Positions 27,798 to 38,127 are shown, numbered from the stretch's first letter. The stretch is DNA of 64,000 nt from Chitinophagaceae bacterium (GCA_017307755.1 JAFKGQ010000018.1:62001-126000); one strand, 5' to 3'. Numbers and translations: made by a program. Notes: generated from the sequence alone by a model not told the origin.

Positions 27798-29066
27798 TTA
27801 TGGCTTCTTTACACATGTCTTCCATGTATAGATCCTTTTTAGCGAAGGGTTTTTCTCCAGCATCGTCAGGCCTGCGCTGGTGAGTCTCGTCTCATTGAGG
27901 TTGACCGCTTCCAGGTGTTTCAGCCCGGCCAGGTCTTTGCTGATGCTGTCCGTCAGCGGGTTTTTCTCCAGTCTCAGTTTTTCCAGGTTGGACAGCTGTC
28001 GCAGAAAAATCAGGTCCTCATCCCTAAAGCCATTGTCGGCAAGGTTCAGCCATATGATGTTCTTCTCCAGCCCTGACAATTCATCCTTTACCTGGGAGGT
28101 CTTTTTACCGGAGCCCGCGGGCAAGGTCACATCCAGCATTGCCGGACGCTGCAGCATGACGCGGATCATCCATCCTTTTTTACGCAGCCCATCCACCAGG
28201 CGGGGGTCCATTGTTTGAGGTATCTCCGGATTGATATGCTGCGTCAGCGGTCCGCTCGTATCCTCCTGTAACACCGGGGAGACATTCCTGAATACGCTCA
28301 TTTTTACACCCGGGGCAGCTCCTGCTTTTTCGATCCACCAGCTAATAATGGCCAGCTCCTGCTTTGTCAGCGGAGGCTTGCCATCTGAGGGCATAAACTT
28401 CTCGTCGGACGGATCAAGGGTCACCCGTTTATATAGCTCGCTCTCATTCAACTTACCAGCTGTTACGGCAGACCCATGTTTTCCTCCTTTAAGGAGAGTT
28501 TGCAGAGTCTGTACAGACAAGTTGCCTTTTTGCTTACTCCCCTGGTGGCACTGTGCACATTTCTTTTCAAGGATAGCATGAACCACGTCTTCATATACAA
28601 GGGCACTGTCAGGGTTGACGGGTACCTTAGTCCCTCCCTGATTCAACGTTGACATGCTCAGATAGTCGGCACCATGTGTCAGACCGCCCCCCAGATGACC
28701 GCTGTAACTCACCAAAACGGCCATCGCCAATAATAAGAAAGTAAAAAGCCTGGCAGGTATCTTCCTAGCCAACAGGTATAATACCCCTGAAAAAACAGCC
28801 AGGGCAATGCCTGCAAGCTTGTGTTTCTCCAGTTGATCCGCATCGTAATCCCCTCCACGCGCCAGCAGCAGCCCAAACAAACAAGAGAATACTGCAGATA
28901 TAAAACCCAACAAAAGGATAAATGGCACTGCTCGTACCAGATGAGCATAGCGGTGGTGATGCGACAGGAGATGCAGCAAGGCCGCCAGCAATAAGAATCC
29001 TATGGGCAGATGAACGATCAGAGGATGCAAATGGCCCAAAAAAGTGAGGATATCCAACAACGGCAT
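27798..29066 (-). CDS. DUF2231 membrane, c-type cytochrome and leucine-rich-repeat protein
   Basis: The 422-residue protein has three parts. Residues 1-125 form four transmembrane helices of the DUF2231 type (HLHPLIVHLPIGFLLLAALL). A planctomycete-type cytochrome C segment follows near 165-245, with the heme motif CAQCH and the later KFMPSDGKPPL where an axial methionine can sit. The C-terminal portion, about 320-415, contains leucine-rich repeats (LEKNIIWLNLADNGF, LSNLEKLRLEKNPLTD). It is the last gene of a four-gene operon, 1 base after the NHL protein. It probably anchors a heme-linked complex in the inner membrane. The partner reaction is unknown. Confidence 0.85.
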   Translation of the reverse strand: MPLLDILTFLGHLHPLIVHLPIGFLLLAALLHLLSHHHRYAHLVRAVPFILLLGFISAVFSCLFGLLLARGGDYDADQLEKHKLAGIALAVFSGVLYLLARKIPARLFTFLLLAMAVLVSYSGHLGGGLTHGADYLSMSTLNQGGTKVPVNPDSALVYEDVVHAILEKKCAQCHQGSKQKGNLSVQTLQTLLKGGKHGSAVTAGKLNESELYKRVTLDPSDEKFMPSDGKPPLTKQELAIISWWIEKAGAAPGVKMSVFRNVSPVLQEDTSGPLTQHINPEIPQTMDPRLVDGLRKKGWMIRVMLQRPAMLDVTLPAGSGKKTSQVKDELSGLEKNIIWLNLADNGFRDEDLIFLRQLSNLEKLRLEKNPLTDSISKDLAGLKHLEAVNLNETRLTSAGLTMLEKNPSLKRIYTWKTCVKKP

Positions 29067-30176
29067 TTATACACGGGTTAATTTCACCGGTGGTGTGTGA
29101 TGAGCATTCCACTGGCATACATACAGATTCTTGTCATCGTCGACGCACACGTCATGCCCATGTTGAAAGACCGTGTTCACGGCCTTCAGGGTCGGCTGTA
29201 GCGACGCTCCTTTGTACACGGGAGCTTCTCCTCCGGGGTTGGAGACGACCTTATTACCTGCATCCAGAATGGTGACAAAGCCTGAGTCCCCGTCGATCCT
29301 TTTGCCGGCGGCATCCTTGGACCAGCAAACGCCTGCATAGATGTTTTCTCCGTCAGGCACAGCCCGGCATACATACATACCAGGCATGTCTATACGCCGA
29401 AGGAACTTACCGTCCAGGGTGAATATCTTAAAACAATTCTCCTCCCTGGAAGTACAGATCAATGTAGGGTTGTTCTTATCACGACGGTCGACAGCTACCC
29501 CATGAGCATTGACAAGGTTGTGTTCCGGGTTAGCGTTATGATGTCCGCCAAAATGCCGGATGTACTGGCCCTTGCTGTTGTATTGAATGATATAGTCGGA
29601 GCCGTAACCATCCGCCACATAGATATCCCCATTGGGCGCTACAGCCGTTTCCGTGGGTTGAAAATACTCATCATCCTTATAGACGCCGATGGTCCTGGGA
29701 TGACCGATGGCGAAGATCAGGCGGCCCGTAAGGTCCGTTTTAATCACCTGTCCCGCCTGGCGTTGACCGGCGCCCGTCCTGTCCTGGTACCAGCCGCAAT
29801 CTGTCAGCAGCAGAAAGTCCTCTCCTCCTTCTTTGGAAATGGTGAGACCATGACCGCCCGGTAAGGAATTACCCCAATAATCCAGGAGCTTGCCTGATTT
29901 ATCAAAGATGAGGATATTGTTCTGCGTACAATCGCCCAGCATGATGAGACGGCCCTTGCTGTCCTGCACCATTTCATGACAATTGGAGAGGGGATTTGTA
30001 TTGACGCTGATCTTAGCCCAGTTCTTGTCTACTTTATAGGTAAAGGAGCCATGCCCGATGACAGGCTCCTCCGGCTGCTTGTCTTTGTGGAGGATGGCAA
30101 AAGTGCTGGCGGGTGCGGATACTGCCAGGGCGGATGCCATGGCTGAATGGCGGATAAAATCTCTTCTGGATGTCAT
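29067..30176 (-). CDS. NHL-repeat beta-propeller protein with Tat signal
   Basis: The 369-residue protein has the twin-arginine leader MTSRRDFIRHSAMASALAVS and a six-bladed propeller formed by NHL-type repeats (for example GLTISKEGGEDFLLLTDCG, AVAPNGDIYVADGYGSDYII, HGVAVDRRDKNNPTL). It resembles the peptidyl-glycine amidating-lyase propellers often annotated in such operons. Its start overlaps the DUF1501 stop by 4 bases, so translation is likely coupled. It probably acts as a scaffold or binding protein in the periplasm; no catalytic residues are evident. Confidence 0.8.
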   Translation of the reverse strand: MTSRRDFIRHSAMASALAVSAPASTFAILHKDKQPEEPVIGHGSFTYKVDKNWAKISVNTNPLSNCHEMVQDSKGRLIMLGDCTQNNILIFDKSGKLLDYWGNSLPGGHGLTISKEGGEDFLLLTDCGWYQDRTGAGQRQAGQVIKTDLTGRLIFAIGHPRTIGVYKDDEYFQPTETAVAPNGDIYVADGYGSDYIIQYNSKGQYIRHFGGHHNANPEHNLVNAHGVAVDRRDKNNPTLICTSREENCFKIFTLDGKFLRRIDMPGMYVCRAVPDGENIYAGVCWSKDAAGKRIDGDSGFVTILDAGNKVVSNPGGEAPVYKGASLQPTLKAVNTVFQHGHDVCVDDDKNLYVCQWNAHHTPPVKLTRV

Positions 30177-31663
30177 GATAGAATGTTTTTTACAACCCGC
30201 CCTTCCACATCGGTGAGGCGGAATCTGCGTCCTTGAAATTTATAAGTCAATCGTTCATGGTCAATGCCCATCAGATATAACAGGGTGGCCTGGAAATCGT
30301 GGACATGTACCGGATCCTTTACGATGTTATAGCTGAAATCATCTGTTTCTCCATAGCTAAATCCTGCTTTTACTCCGGCTCCGGCCATCCACATGGTAAA
30401 ACAGCGGGGATGATGATCCCGTCCATAATCGGTGGGGGTCAGTTTGCCCTGCGAATACACAGTACGGCCGAACTCGCCACCCCATACAACCAGCGTATCC
30501 TCCAGCAACCCCCTTCGCTTGAGGTCTGTAATAAGGCCCGCCGTAGCCTGGTCGGTAGCCTTGCACTGCGTTGTTATGCCCGAAGGCAGTCCACTGTGCT
30601 GGTCCCATCCCTGATGATACAACTGAACAAACTTAACATCTTTTTCCAATAGTTTGCGCGCCAGGATACAATTGGCGGCATAGGTGCCGGGATCCCGGCT
30701 ATCGGGACCATACAGATCGAATATTTCATTAGGTTCGTTCGCCATGCTCATGACCTCCGGTACGGAGGTCTGCATACGATAAGCCATTTCATATTGTGCA
30801 ATACGGGCTTCCACTTCAGGATCTCCGTAGGGTTCATTCTGCAATTGATTGAGCTTGGAAAGATAACCTAGCATCTCTTTCCTGTCCATACCGTCGTATC
30901 CTTCCGGGTTATTCAGGTAAAGGACAGGATCCTTTCCCGCCCGGAACTGAACACCCTGGTATTTGGAAGGGAGGAAGCCGTTGCCCCAAAGCCTGGCATA
31001 CAAGGGCTGATCCTTCTGGGCATTCTTCGAGACAAGGACAATAAAGGTAGGCAGGTTGTTGTTGTCCGAGCCGAGGCCATAGCTCACCCAACTACCGATG
31101 GAAGGCCGGCCGGGCTGCTGATTGCCCGTCTGAAGGAAAGTGATGGCGGGGTCATGATTGATAGCTTCAGAATACAGCGATTTCACAATACAAAGCTCGT
31201 CCACTACTTTGGCGGTATAAGGCAACAGCTCGCTTACCCAGGTACCGGTGTTGCCATGACGGTGGAATTTGCAAAAAGCAGGCGCTACGGGGAGGATACT
31301 CTGGTTGGCGCTCATGCCTGTCAGTCTTTGTCCTTTTCTCACCGAGTCGGGAAGGCCCTGTCCCCTCATACCGGCAAGACCCGGCTTATAATCGAAGGTT
31401 TCAAACTGGGAAGGCCCTCCGCTCATAAAGAGATAGACGATACGCTTGGCCTTGGGTGCAAAATGCGGAATGGCCTTCAGGATATCCTCCTCCATGCTGG
31501 CTGTGGCGGCAGGTGTAACAATGCGGGAAGCGCTACCAATATCATTGCCGAAGAGGCTTTTCCCCAATAATGTCCCGATGGCCATAGCACCAAGGCCCAG
31601 CGACGTACGGGTCAGGAATTGTCGCCTGTCCAGCATGCTATTTAGTTTTTCAAACTCTTTCAT
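30173..31663 (-). CDS. DUF1501-family protein (second copy type)
   Basis: The 496-residue protein begins with RRQFLTRTSLGLGAMAIGTL, a Tat-like leader, and carries the DUF1501 blocks YLFMSGGPSQFETFDYKP, ADQ-like spacer and VVWGGEFGRTVYSQGK followed by DYGRDHHPRCFTMWMAG. It is about 70 residues longer than the DUF1501 protein at 14.8 kb and belongs to the group paired with DUF1549/DUF1553 proteins, as here: that partner gene ends 4 bases upstream. Exact function is unknown; export is expected. Confidence 0.88.
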   Translation of the reverse strand: MKEFEKLNSMLDRRQFLTRTSLGLGAMAIGTLLGKSLFGNDIGSASRIVTPAATASMEEDILKAIPHFAPKAKRIVYLFMSGGPSQFETFDYKPGLAGMRGQGLPDSVRKGQRLTGMSANQSILPVAPAFCKFHRHGNTGTWVSELLPYTAKVVDELCIVKSLYSEAINHDPAITFLQTGNQQPGRPSIGSWVSYGLGSDNNNLPTFIVLVSKNAQKDQPLYARLWGNGFLPSKYQGVQFRAGKDPVLYLNNPEGYDGMDRKEMLGYLSKLNQLQNEPYGDPEVEARIAQYEMAYRMQTSVPEVMSMANEPNEIFDLYGPDSRDPGTYAANCILARKLLEKDVKFVQLYHQGWDQHSGLPSGITTQCKATDQATAGLITDLKRRGLLEDTLVVWGGEFGRTVYSQGKLTPTDYGRDHHPRCFTMWMAGAGVKAGFSYGETDDFSYNIVKDPVHVHDFQATLLYLMGIDHERLTYKFQGRRFRLTDVEGRVVKNILS

Positions 31664-31667
31664 ACGT

Positions 31668-34600
31668 TTATCTTTTTGTCAACGATGCATCTGAATTGAG
31701 TATCGTGCTCGCAACGACGGCATTTACCGCTACGCGTATCGTATCTGTGCCGGCAGCCGCAGCGAATTGCCCCACATGCAGCCACCCCTTCGCTTTTTCC
31801 GGGTGCCGTCTGAATTTTTTCTCCTCTTCCTGCCGTAGCTCTTCCAATAATGCCAACTCTCCGGATGAGGGCGTACACCCAGTCAGCCTTCGGTAGACAC
31901 CCACAATAGCCCGGCGGGTGTCAGGTTGTCGCGCCATCTGCTGCCCCATTACCGCAGCAGCCTCGATATAGGTGGGGTCGTTCAGCGTAACCAGCGCCTG
32001 CAGGGGCGTATTGGTCTTCTGCCTCCGTGTGACGCAATAGCTGCGCGAAGGGGCATCAAAGGTTGCCAGCGTCGGGTTCGGGACAGACCGTTTGATGATC
32101 ACATACAGACTGCGCCGGTAGACGGCGGCGCCGGAATCCCTGGCATAACTGGCATTGTTGATCTCCCATAGCCCGTCCGGCTGGTAGGGTTTGACACTCT
32201 TCCCTCCTATTGTCTGGTTAAGCAGACCCGCAGCCATCAGGGCATTGTCACGGATCATCTCAGCAGACAGCCGGCTGGCAGGCGCGTGCGACAGCAGCCG
32301 GTCTTCGGGGTCTTTTTCGCGGACGTCGATTCCTGCCCGTGAATCCTGCCGGTAGGTGGCGGACATAACAATCAGTTTATTCAACTGCTTGGTATCCCAG
32401 CCCGAATTGCGATAGGTAAGCGCCAGCCAATCCAATAGTTCCGGGTGGCTGGGCATTTCGCCCTGGTTGCCGAAGTCTTCCGAGGTCTTGACCAGGCCTG
32501 TACCAAAGAAATTCTGCCAGAGCCGGTTGACGGCCACCCTGGCAGTGAGCGGATTGTCGGGTAACGTGAGCCATTGTGCAAGCCCATACCTATTCTTCGG
32601 CAGGCCATCCGGAAAGACCAGAATAGAGGCTGGGGTACTGGGATACACGGCTTCTCCGGGTTGGTCATAATTACCACGTATAAGGATATGCGCTTGTTTA
32701 GGCCGGATCATTTCCTGCATGACCATCAGCTCCTGCACGCCCTCCGTGGAGTCCGCCAGCCTGGCGCGCAATATACACAGCTCCTTACGCTCCCGCTGTA
32801 TCGTCGAATCTATTGCTGACAGATAGTATTGTCTCAGCTCATCCCGGGTAGGCGGAGCAGTCCCGCCGGACAACACCCTGATCTCATAAGGCGTAAGATC
32901 CCGGTCATATACAAGGACGTCGTCTACCTCCCCGCCGGTGAAGCCTTTCCCCCGCCACCAGCCACCGATCTGAAGTCCCGGCTGATGACCGGCCGTCAGC
33001 CAGAGAGCATTGGGCGCAAAAAGAATGTCCTTTGTCAACTGGTCCATCTCCGTCTCCAGCTCCATCTCACGACCGTCCAGGTAGAGACGCAATCCCGCGG
33101 CACGGGCAGACCCGTCATATGTCATGGTCAGCCTCACCCATTTATTACGTGGGAGGTCCTCTTTTGTCAGACGGGTAATGGCATTGGAAGGCGCAACATG
33201 GGCCATGTTCAGCTCCAGGTGATTGTTTTTAAGATATAAATGATATCCTCTGAAATTAAAGAGACGTTCCGCAACGCTCTTGTGAAAGATGACCCCTTCT
33301 TTCAGACCCTTTGGCGCCTTTACGCAGATGCTGATGCTAAAGGGATCACTGGCCCGGTGTACACCCGTGGATCCCAGGTCCAGCCACGTATCGCCATTGA
33401 GCAGCAACGCCCCTCCTCCACCGGGAAGCTTTTCAAAAACAGGTTTGTCTCCCGCCTGGCCCATCTCCCGCCGCATAGAGCCCGTGTCCTTCCGATTCAG
33501 GGTGTTCACAAGCGTGCCGTCATTAAAATCAAATCTTGCCCTCAATCCCTTATCAGGCTCTACCCCCTTGTTGCCGGCAGATGACAACCAGTTTTCAAAA
33601 GGAGAGCGTACATCCCGGACAGCCTGTTTCGTCTTTTCCTCCTGCGCTCGTACCAATGATTGCAGGAACTGTGCGACCTTCTCCTGCTCTTTTGTAGGCA
33701 GCAGCATGGTAGGCGACGGCATGGTGTTGTCGTAGGATATCTGACCGGCCTCTTTTACATTGTTAAAAAAACTGAACAACTCATAATAATTCTTTTGGGA
33801 AATAGGATCATACTTATGATCGTGACATTTTGCACAACCAATGGAAAGACCCAGAAAAGCATTCCCAAAAGTATTGGTCCTGTCTATCACATATTCTGTC
33901 TGGAATTCTTCTTCCACAACGCCCCCCTCCATGTTCTGGGGATGATTACGGTTAAAAGCCGTAGCGATCATCATTTCCCGGGAAGGATGCGGCATCAGGT
34001 CCCCTGCCAGCTGCCACTGGATAAATCGATCGTAAGGCATATTCGTGTTAAAAGCCTTGATAACCCAGTCCCGGTAGGGGGACATGTCTCGTATGTTGTC
34101 TACTGTATACCCGTGACTGTCTGCAAAACGCGCCAGGTCCAGCCAGTCCACGGCCATCTTCTCGCCATAGTGGGGAGAACTCAGCAAACGGTCCACCTGC
34201 CGCTCGTATGCCTGGGGAGAATTGTCTTTCAGGAATGCATCTATTTCCTTTGGTGTAGGGGGCAGGCCGGTAAGGTCCAGCGAAAGCCTTCTCAATAATA
34301 ACTCTTTGGAGGCTTCACCCGCAGGCTGTAGCTTTTCACGTTCCAGCCGGGCCAGGATAAAATTATCGATAGGATTGCGAACGGTCCAACCCTTGTTGCG
34401 AATGAGAGGCGCCACGGGCATTTCGGGTTTGACAAATGCCCAGTGTGGCTTGTATTTAGCCCCCTCGTTGATCCATTTTATGATTACAGCCTTCTCTTTT
34501 GCAGTCAGGCTTAAATGAGAAGCCGGCGTCGGCATTTTATATTCCGCGTCCTGCGAAAGGATACGGTGGAAGACCTCGCTGCCGGTGAGATTGCCTGGCC

Positions 34601-34886
34601 TGATGGCTACTTTTCCAGGACTTTCGGGCAGCGGGCCATAGGCATGATCGGGCATATCCAGCCGTAAACCCGCCTTTTGCTTATTCTTGTCGGGACCATG
34701 ACAGGCAAAACATTTATCGGAAAGGATAGGCTTGACATCAATATTATAATCCAGTTTGTCTGACAACTGCCGGTAGGCTTCCGCTATGTCCCCGGGAAGC
34801 TCCGGATCAGGGGACGACCGTGGCTTCTGTTTGCAGCCGCCCAGACAGACTGCGATGGCAAGGAATATTATCAAATGGCGGAGCAT
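31668..34886 (-). CDS. PSCyt1-DUF1549-LamG-DUF1553 lipoprotein
   Basis: The 1072-residue lipoprotein (lipobox CLGGC near residue 18) has the layout of planctomycete-type cytochrome proteins. The heme motif CFACH in KCFACHGPDKNKQKAGLRLD lies near residue 60. DUF1549 occupies about 150-360 (DNFILARLEREKLQPAGEA, LRRLSLDLTGLPPT). A LamG-like carbohydrate-binding insert lies near 460-650 (GGGALLLNGDTWLDLG, SISICVKAPKGL). DUF1553 lies near 780-1030 (YGLAQWLTLPDNPLTARVAV, DFGNQGEMPSHPELLDWLA). It is the first gene of the four-gene operon. Such proteins are very common in Planctomycetes and suspected to act in glycan processing with electron transfer, but this is unproven. Confidence 0.9.
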   Translation of the reverse strand: MLRHLIIFLAIAVCLGGCKQKPRSSPDPELPGDIAEAYRQLSDKLDYNIDVKPILSDKCFACHGPDKNKQKAGLRLDMPDHAYGPLPESPGKVAIRPGNLTGSEVFHRILSQDAEYKMPTPASHLSLTAKEKAVIIKWINEGAKYKPHWAFVKPEMPVAPLIRNKGWTVRNPIDNFILARLEREKLQPAGEASKELLLRRLSLDLTGLPPTPKEIDAFLKDNSPQAYERQVDRLLSSPHYGEKMAVDWLDLARFADSHGYTVDNIRDMSPYRDWVIKAFNTNMPYDRFIQWQLAGDLMPHPSREMMIATAFNRNHPQNMEGGVVEEEFQTEYVIDRTNTFGNAFLGLSIGCAKCHDHKYDPISQKNYYELFSFFNNVKEAGQISYDNTMPSPTMLLPTKEQEKVAQFLQSLVRAQEEKTKQAVRDVRSPFENWLSSAGNKGVEPDKGLRARFDFNDGTLVNTLNRKDTGSMRREMGQAGDKPVFEKLPGGGGALLLNGDTWLDLGSTGVHRASDPFSISICVKAPKGLKEGVIFHKSVAERLFNFRGYHLYLKNNHLELNMAHVAPSNAITRLTKEDLPRNKWVRLTMTYDGSARAAGLRLYLDGREMELETEMDQLTKDILFAPNALWLTAGHQPGLQIGGWWRGKGFTGGEVDDVLVYDRDLTPYEIRVLSGGTAPPTRDELRQYYLSAIDSTIQRERKELCILRARLADSTEGVQELMVMQEMIRPKQAHILIRGNYDQPGEAVYPSTPASILVFPDGLPKNRYGLAQWLTLPDNPLTARVAVNRLWQNFFGTGLVKTSEDFGNQGEMPSHPELLDWLALTYRNSGWDTKQLNKLIVMSATYRQDSRAGIDVREKDPEDRLLSHAPASRLSAEMIRDNALMAAGLLNQTIGGKSVKPYQPDGLWEINNASYARDSGAAVYRRSLYVIIKRSVPNPTLATFDAPSRSYCVTRRQKTNTPLQALVTLNDPTYIEAAAVMGQQMARQPDTRRAIVGVYRRLTGCTPSSGELALLEELRQEEEKKFRRHPEKAKGWLHVGQFAAAAGTDTIRVAVNAVVASTILNSDASLTKR

Positions 34887-34966
34887 GGTAATAATTTACC
34901 CAAAATTACCTTTGATCCGGCGGGCTTTGTTTGCCTTTTTTATCTGGTTAGTAAACTTTTTTAATA

Positions 34967-37900
34967 TCAGCCGGGGATGTCACCCTCCTCCTCCGGCACC
35001 AGGGATACGGATTTGGTATCCGCGCGCCCTTGCCCCCATGCAAAAGCCAGGGGAAGAATAAATAAAGCGGCAAATGTAGATGCGATCAACCCTCCGACCA
35101 CAGCCCTTCCTAAAGGCGAAGACTGGTCCCCCGCCTCGCCAAGTCCGCTGGCCATAGGTATCATCCCCACCACCATCGCCAGGGCCGTCATCACGATGGG
35201 GCGCACCCGTAATGAAGCCGCTTCTCTTGCGGCAGACAGAGCATCCCCATGACGGCGTCGCAGCTGCTCGGCATTGGTGATCAGCAGCACCGCATTGGAA
35301 ATGGACACCCCCACGGACATGATGATACCCATATAGCTCTGCAGGTTCAATGTAGAGCCGGTGATCAGCAGCAGCAGCAACGACCCCAACAGAACGGCCG
35401 GCACAGTGGTCAGTACGATGACAGAAACTTTGAAAGATTGGAAATTGGCCGCCAGCATGAGGAAGATCACTATGATGGCTACGAACAATCCGCTTTGCAG
35501 ACTGTCCAGCGTGTCGGTGAGGGTCTGTCCCATCCCGATGAGCTCTACCGAGAGGCCCCTGGGCAGCTCACCAAGAGAGGCAATTGCCTTTTTTACGTCT
35601 ATAGCAGCAGCGCCCAGATCCTTATTGTTGAGGTTGGCCGTAACGGACAACACAGGCATAGCCCCCAAATTATCGTTCTCTCCATAGGTGGTATCCGGTG
35701 TAATGTTGGCGACATCTCCCAGAAGGGGTCGGCTGGCATTACGCAGCAGAGGTATTTCGCTGATGTCGGAGAGGCTCTTCATCTTATTCTCTGGCACCTC
35801 CACCTGTACATTGTAGCTGTTGCCGCTCTTCTCATCCACCCAAATATTCTTTTCCGTATATCGGGAGGAGGAAGTGGAAGCCACCAGGCTTCTGGAAACA
35901 TCATTCATATCCACTCCAAGTTGAGCTGCCCTGGTCCTATCCACCTCGATATTGATGGCAGGATATTTATTCGACTGCCCCAGCTGTACATCCCTGAGAT
36001 ACCTTATCTGTTTCAACTTATTCATAAGCCGGGCGGCATAGGCTTCGTTGATCCTTTTATTCCTCCCGGAGAACCTTACCTCCACCGGTGTAGGAGAACC
36101 CTGACTGAGGATCTTATCCGTAAGCTCGATAGGTTCGAAAGAAAGACTAACATCCGGCAGCTCTTCACTGACACGACGTCGTATCTTTTCCTTCAGCGCA
36201 TCCAGATTGGTCTTATAATGCTCCTGCAGCCCTATCTGTAATACAGCCTCCTGAGGACCCGCCATCCATAGATAAATAGGATTGACGGAAAAAAGAGAAG
36301 GATGCTGCCCCACATAAGCGGATGTGATGGCGACATTGTCAGTGCCTACAATATCTTTTATAATGTCGATGGTCTTCAGGGTCCGTTCTTCCGTACGCTC
36401 TATACGGGTGCCTTCCGGTGCCCGCAACCTCACCTGGAACTGGCTGCCGTTGATTTTGGGAAGTACATCTTTTCCGATATGCCCCAGCAGGAATACAGCA
36501 ACGGCGGTTGTCCCCAAAAGATAGGCAACGACAATAGACTTCCGGTAAGGCATCATCCTGTCGGTGAACCGCAGAAAACGGCCGCGTACCCTCTCAAAGC
36601 GGGATGGCCCTTTATCATGTATCTGCCCTCTACCCGCATGCACTTTCATGATCCAGTTAGCCATGACAGGCACAAAGGTTTGCGCCAGAAAATAGGATAC
36701 GATCATGCTGAATCCGATGGCCAGCGCCAGAGGCAGGAACAATGAACCGGGGATACCCCCCATGGTAAAAGCAGGTGCAAAGACTGCCAGGATGCACAAA
36801 AGGATCAACAGCTTGGGAAAAGCGATCTCTTTACAGGCATCCCATACCGCCTTGCGTTTTGACTTGCCCATGTCCAGGTGCTGGTGGATATTCTCGATAG
36901 TGACGGTGCTCTCATCCACGAGGATCCCGATGGCCAGCGCCAGCCCGCTGAGGGTCATAATATTGATGGTCTGACCAAAAAGGCTCAGAAAAAGTATCCC
37001 GGATATGATAGAAGTGGGAATGGTGAGGATGACGATCAACGCGCCCCGCCAGTCGCTGAGGAACAGCAGCACCATCAGACCCGTGAGCAATGCTCCAATG
37101 GCGCCTTCCGAGATAAGACTCTTGACGGAGTTTATGACATAGACTGATTGGTCAAATGCATAGGTAAGCTTTACATCTTCCGGTAGCTGTGCCTGCATTT
37201 TTGGAATAGCCTGCTTCAGCCGCTGGACCACCTCCCAGGTGGACGCATCCGCATTCTTGGCAATGCTGAGATAAACGGACCGCTTGCCGTTGACAAGCCC
37301 ATATCCGACAGTGACATCAGCCCCATCTTCTACCGTGGCTACATCCCGCAGATAGAGGTTCTGTATGCTTCCTTTGAACAAAGGGATATCGGCAAAGTCC
37401 TGCACCTTATGGAGCGTGGTATTGGCAGGTGTGATATAATTCTTATCCCCAATGCGCACATTGCCGGAAGGGGTTGTCTGGTTGTTGACACGGATGGCTT
37501 CCACCAGCTGATCGGGCGTGAGATTATGAATACGCAAGAGCTCGGGGTCGGCCTTAATAACGATAGTACGGATATTTCCTCCAAAAGGAGGGGCCGACAA
37601 CAATCCCGGGATGGAAGTAAAGGACGATCGCACATACACAAATGCAAGGTCCAGCAGCTCGTTGTTGCTGCGTTTCTCGCTGCTAAGCACCAGCTCCCCG
37701 ACAGGCAGCGTACTGGCGTCAAAACGGATGATAAAGGGAGGGTTTGATCCCTGCGGAAAAAGGACCTGGGCCCGGTTGCTTACCGCGCTTACCTCCGAAG
37801 CCGCCTGCGCCATATTGGTGCCGGGATAGAAATTCAACTTCATCAGGGTAAGACCTTGTACATTCTTTGTCTCGATACTCTTGATGCCATTGACATACAA

Positions 37901-38113
37901 CAGCACGTTGACATACTGTTTGGCAAAGAATGTTTCCATCTGAGTGGGAGTAAATCCTCCATAGGGATGTACAATATACAGGACAGGCATGTCCAGTTTG
38001 GGAAAAATATCTATCCGGATGGTGTTAAGGGCCCTGATCCCAAAAAAGAATAAAGCAGCTACCATTACAAGTATGGTGATGGGCTTGCGCAAAGCAAAAA
38101 GAATGAGTTTCAT
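34967..38113 (-). CDS. RND-family efflux pump, inner-membrane subunit
   Basis: The 1048-residue protein has the standard RND layout: one N-terminal helix, a large periplasmic loop, six helices, a second loop and five more helices. The transmembrane 4 proton-relay region reads GILVDESTVTIEN, an Asp-Glu pair where AcrB has Asp-Asp. It resembles HAE-type multidrug pumps. No membrane-fusion or outer-membrane-factor gene lies next to it; the downstream neighbour is an unrelated cytochrome operon. It must therefore borrow partners from elsewhere. Its promoter contains a TetR-type operator shared with the adjacent regulator gene. Confidence 0.92.
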   Translation of the reverse strand: MKLILFALRKPITILVMVAALFFFGIRALNTIRIDIFPKLDMPVLYIVHPYGGFTPTQMETFFAKQYVNVLLYVNGIKSIETKNVQGLTLMKLNFYPGTNMAQAASEVSAVSNRAQVLFPQGSNPPFIIRFDASTLPVGELVLSSEKRSNNELLDLAFVYVRSSFTSIPGLLSAPPFGGNIRTIVIKADPELLRIHNLTPDQLVEAIRVNNQTTPSGNVRIGDKNYITPANTTLHKVQDFADIPLFKGSIQNLYLRDVATVEDGADVTVGYGLVNGKRSVYLSIAKNADASTWEVVQRLKQAIPKMQAQLPEDVKLTYAFDQSVYVINSVKSLISEGAIGALLTGLMVLLFLSDWRGALIVILTIPTSIISGILFLSLFGQTINIMTLSGLALAIGILVDESTVTIENIHQHLDMGKSKRKAVWDACKEIAFPKLLILLCILAVFAPAFTMGGIPGSLFLPLALAIGFSMIVSYFLAQTFVPVMANWIMKVHAGRGQIHDKGPSRFERVRGRFLRFTDRMMPYRKSIVVAYLLGTTAVAVFLLGHIGKDVLPKINGSQFQVRLRAPEGTRIERTEERTLKTIDIIKDIVGTDNVAITSAYVGQHPSLFSVNPIYLWMAGPQEAVLQIGLQEHYKTNLDALKEKIRRRVSEELPDVSLSFEPIELTDKILSQGSPTPVEVRFSGRNKRINEAYAARLMNKLKQIRYLRDVQLGQSNKYPAINIEVDRTRAAQLGVDMNDVSRSLVASTSSSRYTEKNIWVDEKSGNSYNVQVEVPENKMKSLSDISEIPLLRNASRPLLGDVANITPDTTYGENDNLGAMPVLSVTANLNNKDLGAAAIDVKKAIASLGELPRGLSVELIGMGQTLTDTLDSLQSGLFVAIIVIFLMLAANFQSFKVSVIVLTTVPAVLLGSLLLLLITGSTLNLQSYMGIIMSVGVSISNAVLLITNAEQLRRRHGDALSAAREAASLRVRPIVMTALAMVVGMIPMASGLGEAGDQSSPLGRAVVGGLIASTFAALFILPLAFAWGQGRADTKSVSLVPEEEGDIPG

Positions 38114-38127
38114 AATACTTCAAATTG

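Noticed and set aside
35249..36241. Plus-strand open frame of 330 codons inside the RND gene
   Set aside because: The minus strand clearly encodes the pump here; the frame is rich in Gln, His and Arg with no recognisable motif.
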